Positions 6,775-12,435 of a stretch of 12,435 nt of DNA are shown piece after piece (position 1 is the stretch's first letter; every line of letters begins with the position of its first letter). A model generated the notes under the pieces. That model searched no databases. It was given only the letters and a program-made list of their open reading frames with translations, and was not told the origin of the DNA. This stretch comes from an uncultured Clostridia bacterium. GTDB lineage: Bacteria > Bacillota > Clostridia > TANB77 > CAG-508. The stretch spans positions 1-12,435 of the forward strand of contig CAKPDZ010000041.1 in the NCBI GenBank assembly GCA_934149155.1. The letters are read 5' to 3'. Both the position numbers and the translations under genes were made by a program.

Positions 6775-6948
6775 ATGATTAAGAAAATGGCATGGAATAC
6801 CTTTAAAAACACAGGTGATGTAAATACATTTTTAGAATTAAAACAATTACAAAATTTAGAAGAAAAAATACAAATAGATAAACAATTAAAACAACCTATG
6901 GAGGGACAAAATGGGAACAATAAAAATGAGTGGTATAATAATTTCTGA
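6775..6948 (+). CDS. yqzL: YqzL-family small protein (57 aa)
   Basis: This short gene lies between era and recO, exactly where Bacillus carries yqzL. Its N-terminal part (WNTFKNTGDVNTFLELKQLQ, about residues 7-26) follows the pattern I recall for YqzL: an aromatic start, then F..TG....Y/FL..K. The family's function is not known. The protein is about ten residues longer than the Bacillus form, and its last 13 codons overlap the start of recO by 38 bp in another frame. That Asn-rich tail may be little more than a by-product of the overlap. AAGGAA lies 8 nt before the ATG. The overlap makes coupled translation of recO likely, since recO's ribosome binding site is inside this gene. The stop is TGA. 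Confidence 0.8.
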   Translation: MIKKMAWNTFKNTGDVNTFLELKQLQNLEEKIQIDKQLKQPMEGQNGNNKNEWYNNF

Positions 6949-7621
6949 AAATAACTTAGGTGATTATGACAAAATGCTAACAATGTTAACTCCGGGATTA
7001 GGTAAAATATCATGTGTTGCAAAAGGCGCTAGAAGACAAAGAAGCGCCTTACTTGCAGGTACACAGTTTTTATGTTTTGGAGAATACATGATGTATAAAG
7101 GTGCAAATACATATAATATAAATTCTTGTGAAACAATAGAAGTATTTTACAAATTAAGAACAGATTTGGACAAGCTAAACTATGCAGTAGAAATGACTAA
7201 AATAGTAAGAGATGTAACAGATGAAAATGAAAACTGTTATAAAATTTTACAATTATTTTTAAATACATTATACACACTATCAGAAACTGATAAAAATCCA
7301 GAATTGATATTAAGCATATTTAAATTAAAGATATTATGCTTTTTAGGATTTACACCAAGAATAACAGAATGTGTAAACTGCAGGCAAAAAGAAGAGATGA
7401 TGTACTTTAGTTTAAGAGATAATGGATTTAAATGCTCAACATGTGGTAGACAAGATAAAAGCTGTTTACAAATGAGTGAAAGCACGGCAAGTGCTATAAA
7501 GTATATAGTTATGGCACCTCCTAAAAAATTGTATTCATTTAATTTAAAAGATGAATCTTTAAATGAATTAAAATTAATAACGAAGTTGTATTTTAATGAA
7601 AAGTTAGAAAGGCCAATATAG
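6911..7621 (+). CDS. recO: DNA repair protein RecO
   Basis: RecO works with RecR (and RecF) to load RecA onto SSB-coated single-stranded DNA during gap repair, and it anneals complementary strands. The 236-residue protein has an N-terminal OB-fold region (about 1-80, including KGARRQRSALLAGTQ) and a helical domain with a zinc-binding site made of C154-x-x-C157 and C175-x-x-C178. Zinc-binding RecO is common in Firmicutes. I chose the ATG at 6911 because GGAGGG (6900-6905) lies 5 nt upstream; M6 at 6926 is a weaker option. It overlaps yqzL by 38 bp and follows era, so it belongs to the same operon. The glycosyltransferase starts 30 bp after its stop. Confidence 0.95.
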   Translation: MGTIKMSGIIISENNLGDYDKMLTMLTPGLGKISCVAKGARRQRSALLAGTQFLCFGEYMMYKGANTYNINSCETIEVFYKLRTDLDKLNYAVEMTKIVRDVTDENENCYKILQLFLNTLYTLSETDKNPELILSIFKLKILCFLGFTPRITECVNCRQKEEMMYFSLRDNGFKCSTCGRQDKSCLQMSESTASAIKYIVMAPPKKLYSFNLKDESLNELKLITKLYFNEKLERPI

Positions 7622-7651
7622 TATGAACATTGTTTGAGGAAGGAATAAAAT

Positions 7652-8629
7652 ATGGAAGAATTAGTTGATATTTTAGTTACAACATATAACACTAATGAAA
7701 AATACTTAAAAAAACAAATAGATAGTATATTAAGACAAACATATAAAAACATTAAAATATACATAAGTGATGACAACTCTCCTAATCCGAGAGTAGCAGA
7801 GATATTAAGACAATATAAAGAACTTGATGAAAGAATTGAATTATATATTCAACCTAAAAATTTGGGCTATAATAAAAATTTCGAATTTTTATTAAATCAA
7901 TCAAAAGCAAAATATATAATGTTTTCAGATCATGACGATATATGGCACAAGGACAAAGTTGAGAAGAGTTTGACTGAATTAAAAGAAAAAGATGTAGACA
8001 TGGTATATTGTAATTGTAGACAGGTTGATGAAGATGGAATTGTTCTACATGATGATTATTTTAAGTATAAAAATGTACCATTAGTTAATGGAAAAAGCAA
8101 ACTTGCTATTTCAAGATGTGTTGGAATTGGATGTTCTCAAATTATTACAAAATCAGTGAGAGATAAAATGATTCCATTTAAGAAGAATTTTATGGCACAT
8201 GATTGGTTAGCTGCATTTATTGCAAATGAAGGTAAAGGAATGTGTTATATTGAGGAACCTCTTTTTGACTATAGATTACATTCTTCTAATGTGTTTGGAG
8301 GAAGAAGTTTAAATCAGAATCTTGAAAGATGGAAACAAGAACATGGAAAGGATTATAAATCTTTCTTAGAGTATAGAAAAGATGCTATTAATAGAGCTTA
8401 TCTTGGTGGCATTGAAATGTGCAAGGAATATGTATCCATAAAAGAGGATAAATTGTTTATAGAAGATGCGGAAAAGTATTATGAAAATATTTTAAAAAGC
8501 ACAAAAATAAACTTGAAATTGAACGAGTTTTTTAAGATTCTATCTGGAAAAAATCAGTTCAAAAAGATTATTAGAGAAATGGTGTTATTTCATTTTCCAA
8601 TTATAGGATATTTGAAGTTTAGAAAGTAG
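7652..8629 (+). CDS. Family 2 glycosyltransferase (GT-A fold)
   Basis: This 325-residue enzyme should transfer a sugar from a nucleotide-sugar to a growing surface polysaccharide on the cytoplasmic side. It opens with the GT2 pattern DILVTTYN.NEKYLKKQIDSIL..TY and has ISDDNS (D40-D41). The metal-binding motif DHDDIW spans 93-98, a rhamnosyltransferase-like signature. HDW (183-185) and FDYRLHSSN (205-213) mark the acceptor-side region. No membrane helix is present. An AAGGAA site precedes the ATG and the gene lies 30 bp after recO, so it may be read through from the era-recO unit. It is a clear paralogue of the partial GT2 gene at 11795, which places it functionally with the polysaccharide operon beyond the palindromic gap. 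The donor sugar cannot be told from sequence. Confidence 0.92.
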   Translation: MEELVDILVTTYNTNEKYLKKQIDSILRQTYKNIKIYISDDNSPNPRVAEILRQYKELDERIELYIQPKNLGYNKNFEFLLNQSKAKYIMFSDHDDIWHKDKVEKSLTELKEKDVDMVYCNCRQVDEDGIVLHDDYFKYKNVPLVNGKSKLAISRCVGIGCSQIITKSVRDKMIPFKKNFMAHDWLAAFIANEGKGMCYIEEPLFDYRLHSSNVFGGRSLNQNLERWKQEHGKDYKSFLEYRKDAINRAYLGGIEMCKEYVSIKEDKLFIEDAEKYYENILKSTKINLKLNEFFKILSGKNQFKKIIREMVLFHFPIIGYLKFRK

Positions 8630-8641
8630 TATATTATATAA

Positions 8642-8822
8642 AAAACTAATAAATATAAGCTTTTCATTACATGTCTCGGCTTATTACGAAATTTAAGAAA
8701 TTCTAATTTATTTTATGGCACCCTTCCACTCTCGTGAACTCTTTCCATAAAATTACATAGAATTTCTAAAATTTCTTCATGCACATTCGGCATTTCATTC
8801 AAAGTTTATATTTATTAGTTTT
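8642..8822 (-). other. 181-bp palindromic element: structured RNA or MITE-like repeat
   Basis: The outer arms 8642-8663 and 8801-8822 pair over 22 positions (one G-T). After a roughly 25-nt internal bubble on each side, inner arms 8688-8718 and 8745-8775 pair at 27 of 31 positions. On the minus strand the 26-nt apex holds a small hairpin, TTCAC-GAGA-GTGGA, with a GNRA tetraloop (8738-8725), and the outer stem is followed by six T. Closing stem, central bubble and long apical stem recall 6S RNA in layout only; I see no conserved 6S sequence. TATATTAT occurs on both sides (8630-8637 and 8833-8840) and could be a target duplication. The minus strand is favoured by the GNRA loop and T run, but the outer G-T pair favours plus. 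Confidence 0.55.
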
Positions 8823-8835
8823 CTTAAAACAATAT

Positions 8836-8865
8836 ATTATCAAATATCAACATAATATAACGCAA
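8836..8865 (-). promoter_or_regulatory. Possible weak minus-strand promoter for the palindromic element
   Basis: On the minus strand TTGCGT (8865-8860) and GATAAT (8841-8836) are 18 bp apart. A start near 8829 would begin a transcript a few bases before the closing stem of the palindrome. Both hexamers deviate from consensus and the region is AT-rich, so this is tentative. Confidence 0.3.
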
Positions 8866-8873
8866 GAAAAATT

Positions 8874-8911
8874 GAGCTATTTAGAGTCTAATTATTGACT
8901 TTAAATAGCTC
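8874..8911. repeat. 15-bp inverted repeat overlapping the wzm promoter
   Basis: Arms 8874-8888 and 8897-8911 match at 14 of 15 positions (the remaining one is G-T) around an 8-nt centre. The right arm covers most of the -35 box and part of the promoter spacer, so it could be an operator. On the minus strand the repeat is followed by AATTTTT, so it could instead end leftward transcripts. Confidence 0.6.
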
Positions 8912-8923
8912 TTATAGTAGAAT
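8895..8923 (+). promoter_or_regulatory. SigA promoter for the polysaccharide export operon
   Basis: TTGACT (8895-8900) and TAGAAT (8918-8923) have 17-bp spacing, each with one mismatch to consensus. Transcription would start near 8930, about 45 nt before the permease ATG. The -35 lies inside an inverted repeat, which suggests regulation at this promoter. Confidence 0.8.
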
Positions 8924-8974
8924 AGCAAGAGAAAATGTAATAAAAGGGAAAATATATAAAACAATGGAGGAAAT

Positions 8975-9769
8975 ATGGAATTTATAAAGATATTATGGAA
9001 AAACAAAAGGTTAGCATGGCAATTAGGAAAAAACGATTTTAAAAATAGATTTGCAAATACAAGTTTAGGAAGTGTATGGGGATTTTTACAGCCATTTGTA
9101 TTTATGATGATGTATGTAATAGTATTTCAATACATATTCAAGCAAACAGGACCAGAAGGTGCACCATATGTTGTATGGTTTATGCCTGGAATGGCAATGT
9201 GGATGACAATTAATGATGGAGTTATAGGAGCAAGTAATGCAATAAGAGGATATAGTTATTTAGTAAAAAAAGTAGTATTTCCAGTAGATATAATACCTAT
9301 TATATCATTACTAGCAAACTCATTTGTTTCTTTATTTTTACTAGCAATTGCAACAGTAGTTTGTATGGCATTTAAATTTGTACCTAATATTTTACAGTTA
9401 ATATATATGATTTTTGCAGTATATGCATTTTTAATTGCAATAACTAGATTTACATCAGCTGTAGCAACATTAGTGCCAGACTTTTCAAATTTACTAGGAA
9501 TTATAATGCAAATAGGAATGTGGCTTACACCAGTAGTTTGGGATTTGAGTATGATAGCAGAACATCATACAATAACTAGAGTTATGAAATGTTTACCATT
9601 TACATACCTAGTAACAGGCTTAAGAGAAAGTTTTATGGGAACAGGAAATATAGTAACAAGTGGACATGGAATCTATACACTTATATTTTGGGTTATTACT
9701 ATAATTGTATTTGTATGGGGAAATTATATATTTAAAAAGAGCAAAAAAGATTTTGCAGATGTATTGTAA
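8975..9769 (+). CDS. ABC-2 polysaccharide export permease (Wzm/TagG type)
   Basis: This 264-residue membrane protein is the channel half of an ABC exporter that moves a lipid-linked polysaccharide or teichoic acid across the membrane. It has the family's amphipathic N-terminus (W.N..L.W.L...D.K.RF..T.LG..W), then about six membrane helices and a short basic tail (KKSKKDF) ending near the last helix. SLGSVWGFLQP near residue 30 and CLPFTYLVTGLRE near 205-217 are typical of the TagG/RfbD/Wzm group. GGAGG lies just before the ATG, and the gene is first behind a good promoter. The ATPase partner (Wzt/TagH) usually follows directly, but here the next three genes encode other proteins, so it must lie further downstream or elsewhere. 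Confidence 0.93.
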   Translation: MEFIKILWKNKRLAWQLGKNDFKNRFANTSLGSVWGFLQPFVFMMMYVIVFQYIFKQTGPEGAPYVVWFMPGMAMWMTINDGVIGASNAIRGYSYLVKKVVFPVDIIPIISLLANSFVSLFLLAIATVVCMAFKFVPNILQLIYMIFAVYAFLIAITRFTSAVATLVPDFSNLLGIIMQIGMWLTPVVWDLSMIAEHHTITRVMKCLPFTYLVTGLRESFMGTGNIVTSGHGIYTLIFWVITIIVFVWGNYIFKKSKKDFADVL

Positions 9770-9790
9770 AAATTAGAATATGTAATCGTG

Positions 9791-9834
9791 AAAGGAGTAA
9801 ATATATTCACATAGTTAATATATTATAAATTAAA
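9791..9834 (+). promoter_or_regulatory. Distant ribosome binding site with hairpin before the glycosidase gene
   Basis: AAAGGAG (9791-9797) lies 37 nt before the ATG at 9835, too far for normal use. An 8-bp hairpin (AATATATT at 9800-9807 and 9817-9824, 9-nt loop) sits between them. Folding it out leaves a 12-nt spacing, so the structure may bring the site to the start codon. Confidence 0.4.
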
Positions 9835-10752
9835 ATGAAAGAAAAAAACATAAAGAGAAAAATATTAAGGTATGTATTGGGTATGATAGGCATTTTGTTT
9901 ATAATTTTTGGAGTATATTTAGTAAATAGATATTTAATACCAAGAGTTGATTCCAAAATTGCAAATACTCAAACAGAAAAAAATGAAGAAAAATATGAAA
10001 TAACCGAAAATACATATACAAGTAATGAAATCAAAATAAAGATAGACAAAAAAGAAGAAGGAGAAGGAAAAGACAAAGTTACATATTATATAGCAGATAT
10101 AAAAATAGAAAATCCAGATAGAATCAAAAAAGCATTTGCAAAAGATCAAATTGGAACAAACATAGTAGAAAAAATGAGTACACTTTCTTCTAGAAATAAT
10201 GCTATTTTAGCTATTAATGGTGATTACTATGCTTTTAGAAAAGATGGAATTATAATAAGTGATTCTCAAATTTATAGAAATGTTCCAGCAAGAGAAGGAC
10301 TAGCAATCTATAAAGATGGAACAATGAAAATATATGACGAAAAAAGTACGACAGCAGAAGAACTTATAGAGAATGGGGTAAAAGAGACAATGTCTTTTGG
10401 ACCTGTTTTGGTAAGAAATGGCAAAGCAGATGCAAACTATGAAACATATGCAGTAGATGGTGATAATCTTATAAGAGGAAATATAGCAACTGAAAATCCA
10501 AGAACTGGAATAGGATACTATGATAAAAATCATTATTGTTTTATAGTAGTTGATGGAAGAAAAGAAGGATATAGTAAAGGTGTAACATTAAATGAATTTG
10601 CACAAATATTTGAAAATCTTGGATGTGAACTAGCATATAATTTAGATGGAGGAAATTCTGCTAATATGTACTTTATGAATAAAAAAGTAAATATATCCAG
10701 CCAACCAGGAGACGGAGAAAGAGAAATAAGCGATATTCTTTATATTTATTAA
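9835..10752 (+). CDS. Membrane-anchored phosphodiester glycosidase family protein
   Basis: The 305-residue protein has a basic N-terminus, one membrane helix (about 11-32) and an extracellular NAGPA-type (DUF2233) domain from about residue 90 to the end. Key segments are AINGDYYAFR near 122-131, SFGPVLVRNGK near 187-197, NPRTGIGY near 222-229 and the family hallmark NLDGG at 269-273, followed by NSANM. In mammals this domain (uncovering enzyme) removes GlcNAc from a phosphodiester. Bacterial members act on or near cell-wall and exopolysaccharide sugars, so trimming of a sugar-phosphate-linked surface polymer is plausible here. The start is uncertain: no ribosome binding site lies at normal distance, and a stop codon lies 9 nt upstream in frame, so ATG 9835 is the earliest ATG possible. 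GAYYAF-like and DGG motifs are intact. Confidence 0.87.
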   Translation: MKEKNIKRKILRYVLGMIGILFIIFGVYLVNRYLIPRVDSKIANTQTEKNEEKYEITENTYTSNEIKIKIDKKEEGEGKDKVTYYIADIKIENPDRIKKAFAKDQIGTNIVEKMSTLSSRNNAILAINGDYYAFRKDGIIISDSQIYRNVPAREGLAIYKDGTMKIYDEKSTTAEELIENGVKETMSFGPVLVRNGKADANYETYAVDGDNLIRGNIATENPRTGIGYYDKNHYCFIVVDGRKEGYSKGVTLNEFAQIFENLGCELAYNLDGGNSANMYFMNKKVNISSQPGDGEREISDILYIY

Positions 10753-10763
10753 AGGAGATTTAT

Positions 10764-11795
10764 ATGAAAATATTAATACCATCTTATGAACCTAATGAAA
10801 AATTAGTTAATTTAGTAGAACAAATAAAAGAATTAACAAATATTCCAATAATAGTAGTTAATGATGGGAGTGGGGAAAATTATAACGAAATTTTCGAAAC
10901 TTTAAAAACTAAAGGAGTTACAGTTTTAAAACATCAAACAAATCAAGGAAAAGGGGCAGCAATAAAAACAGGAATTAAATATTTGATAAAAAATAATGAA
11001 AAACAAGGATGTGTATGTGCTGATTCAGATGGGCAACACACAGTAAAAGATATTTTAAGAATATGTGAAGAATTAGAAAAAGATAAAAAAGATATTGTTT
11101 TAGGCGTAAGAAATTTTAAAAAGGAAAATATTCCGTTTAGAAGTAAATTTGGAAATAATATATCAAAGATATTATTTTATGCTATGACTGGAGAGAAAGT
11201 AAGAGATACACAAACAGGATTGAGAGGATATTCAAGTAAACTATTTGAATGGTTACTTGCAATTGATGGAAATAGATATGAATATGAATTTAATATTTTG
11301 CTAAAGATGAAAGAAGAAGGCATAACATATACACAAATTGATATAGAGACAATATATGAAGATAAAAATGAATGTTCTCATTTTAGAGTAATCAGAGATT
11401 CAATATTAATTTACAAACCAGTTTGTAAGTTTTTAATATCTTCAGTATTATCTGCAATAATAGACTTTGTGCTATTAATGATTTTTCAAATGTTTTTCAA
11501 CAATTTATTACTTGCAGTTATTTGCTCTAGAAGTATAAGTTCTATATTTAATTTTGTCTTAAATAAGAACTATGTATTTGACAAAAAAGAAAGCAAAAAT
11601 GCTATAAAAATGGCAGGAAAATATTTTAGCCTAGTAATTATAATAATGATATTTAATTATTTAATATTAAATTTATTGAATACAATAATTGGAATTAATT
11701 TAGTAATATCAAAAATAATTACAGAAATAATCTTATATTCTTTCAGTTTTATTGCACAAAAAAGAGTTGTTTTTAAAAATAGAAAGGAAAAATAA
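10764..11795 (+). CDS. GT2 glycosyltransferase fused to GtrA membrane domain
   Basis: This 343-residue fusion joins two functions usually encoded separately. The N-terminal part (1-215) is a GT2 enzyme of the polyprenyl-phosphate type, with NDGS (33-36), the metal site DSDGQH (87-92) and DTQTGLRGYSSKLFEWL (about 148-164). The C-terminal part (about 222-337) is a four-helix GtrA domain, including NFVLNKNYVF and ending AQKRVVF. In Firmicutes such pairs (for example Bacillus CsbB with a GtrA partner) load a sugar onto undecaprenyl phosphate and help it cross the membrane to decorate teichoic acids or other wall polymers. AAAGGAG overlaps the stop of the glycosidase gene upstream. The final TAA overlaps the next ATG by one base (TAATG), which implies coupled translation. 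Confidence 0.93.
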   Translation: MKILIPSYEPNEKLVNLVEQIKELTNIPIIVVNDGSGENYNEIFETLKTKGVTVLKHQTNQGKGAAIKTGIKYLIKNNEKQGCVCADSDGQHTVKDILRICEELEKDKKDIVLGVRNFKKENIPFRSKFGNNISKILFYAMTGEKVRDTQTGLRGYSSKLFEWLLAIDGNRYEYEFNILLKMKEEGITYTQIDIETIYEDKNECSHFRVIRDSILIYKPVCKFLISSVLSAIIDFVLLMIFQMFFNNLLLAVICSRSISSIFNFVLNKNYVFDKKESKNAIKMAGKYFSLVIIIMIFNYLILNLLNTIIGINLVISKIITEIILYSFSFIAQKRVVFKNRKEK

Positions 11796-12435
11796 TGGAA
11801 GAGAAAATAGATATATTAATGGCAACATACAATGGAGAAAAATATTTGAAAGAACAAATAGAAAGTATACTAAACCAAACATATAAAAATATAAGATTAA
11901 TAATATCAGATGATGCATCAAAAGATTCTACACCTCAAATTTTAGAAGAATATAGAAAAAAAGACAGTAGAATAGAAATATATTTAAATAAAGAAAATAG
12001 AGGAGTAGTAAAAAATATAGAGTTTTTGTTAGAAAAAGTAGAAGACGAATTTTATATGTTAGCAGACCAAGATGATGTATGGTTACCATTAAAAGTAGAA
12101 AAATCAATCGAAACATTAAAAAAACAAAATGCAGATTTGGTATTTGGAGATTTAGAAGTTGTTGATGAAAAATTAGAAACATTATATCCTTCATTTGGAG
12201 ATTTTATGTTGTTAAATAGAAAAATAAACAAATATATAGATAGTTATAAAGTAAATTATTTATATAATTGTGTAACAGGATGTACGGTATTGTCAAAAAA
12301 AGAATTTATTAAAAAGATAATACCAATACCAACAGAATCTAAATATTTAATACATGACCATTGGATTGGTCTTATAGTAGCTTTAAATGGAAAATTGGCA
12401 TATATGCCAGAAAAATATATTAAGTATAGACAACA
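11795..12435 (+). CDS. Family 2 glycosyltransferase, cut by the window end
   Basis: The first 213 codons are present and open to the last base, so the gene continues beyond the window. It starts DILMATYNGEKYLKEQIESIL and has ISDDAS (37-42). DQDDVW spans 91-96, the usual rhamnosyltransferase-like metal motif. HDHW (187-190) and YIKYRQ (208-213) match the later conserved blocks of this group, so about 80-110 residues are probably missing. It aligns closely along its length with the GT2 gene at 7652 but differs in detail, so the two probably add different sugars or linkages. Its ATG overlaps the stop of the GT2-GtrA gene by one base, and AGAAAGGAAA supplies the binding site. It is the fourth gene of the export operon. 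Confidence 0.92.
   Translation, partial: MEEKIDILMATYNGEKYLKEQIESILNQTYKNIRLIISDDASKDSTPQILEEYRKKDSRIEIYLNKENRGVVKNIEFLLEKVEDEFYMLADQDDVWLPLKVEKSIETLKKQNADLVFGDLEVVDEKLETLYPSFGDFMLLNRKINKYIDSYKVNYLYNCVTGCTVLSKKEFIKKIIPIPTESKYLIHDHWIGLIVALNGKLAYMPEKYIKYRQ

Noticed and set aside
6931..6954. TGA read as Trp (Mollicutes-type code) extending yqzL
   Set aside because: It would add only two residues, Trp is encoded by TGG throughout, and all recognised families are full length with TGA as stop.
8630..8840. TATATTAT copies as a proven target-site duplication
   Set aside because: The eight bases are low complexity in AT-rich DNA and lie at unequal distances from the palindrome ends, so they are only supporting evidence.
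11928..12194. Minus-strand frame opposite the partial GT2 gene
   Set aside because: The plus strand carries an uninterrupted GT2 enzyme with intact motifs here, so the reverse frame is a shadow.

Overview
This is a very AT-rich window (clearly under about one third G+C by eye) from a low-GC Gram-positive bacterium, most likely Clostridia or a related Bacillota lineage. The main support is a CdaA-type membrane diadenylate cyclase, the Firmicutes-typical order era-yqzL-recO, strong purine-rich ribosome binding sites, SigA-type promoters and AGA-dominated arginine codons. All recognisable families read full length with the standard bacterial code.

Positions 1-2020 are a housekeeping cluster: a promoter, a small one-helix membrane protein, cdaA (c-di-AMP synthesis) and truA (tRNA pseudouridine synthase), with a probable weak terminator between cdaA and truA. 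Positions 2026-2613 hold a long hairpin that overlaps the start codon of an unrecognised Cys- and Asn-rich membrane protein. Positions 2620-3266 are a self-contained unit: a strong promoter, a palindromic candidate operator, a tandem-HTH XRE regulator and a perfect 19-bp hairpin terminator. The terminator is shared with a convergent elongator tRNA-Met on the minus strand, which has its own consensus promoter.

Positions 3438-7621 look like one transcription unit: an orphan 764-residue coiled-coil protein starting with TTG, then era, a 57-codon yqzL overlapping recO, and recO. A family 2 glycosyltransferase follows recO and marks the move into cell-surface polysaccharide genes.

The largest gene-free stretch (8630-8974) holds a 181-bp palindromic element, which could be a structured RNA or a small mobile repeat, and then a good promoter overlapped by a second inverted repeat. 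That promoter leads into a polysaccharide operon: an ABC-2 export permease (Wzm/TagG type), a membrane-anchored phosphodiester glycosidase-family protein, a GT2-GtrA fusion, and a second GT2 enzyme cut by the window end. Together these would make, export and decorate a surface glycan or teichoic-acid-like polymer. The ATPase partner of the permease is not in view.

I see no CRISPR array, transposase, phage structural gene or recognisable defence system. The points most worth a second look are the palindromic element, the hairpin over the Cys-rich gene's start, and the orphan coiled-coil protein.
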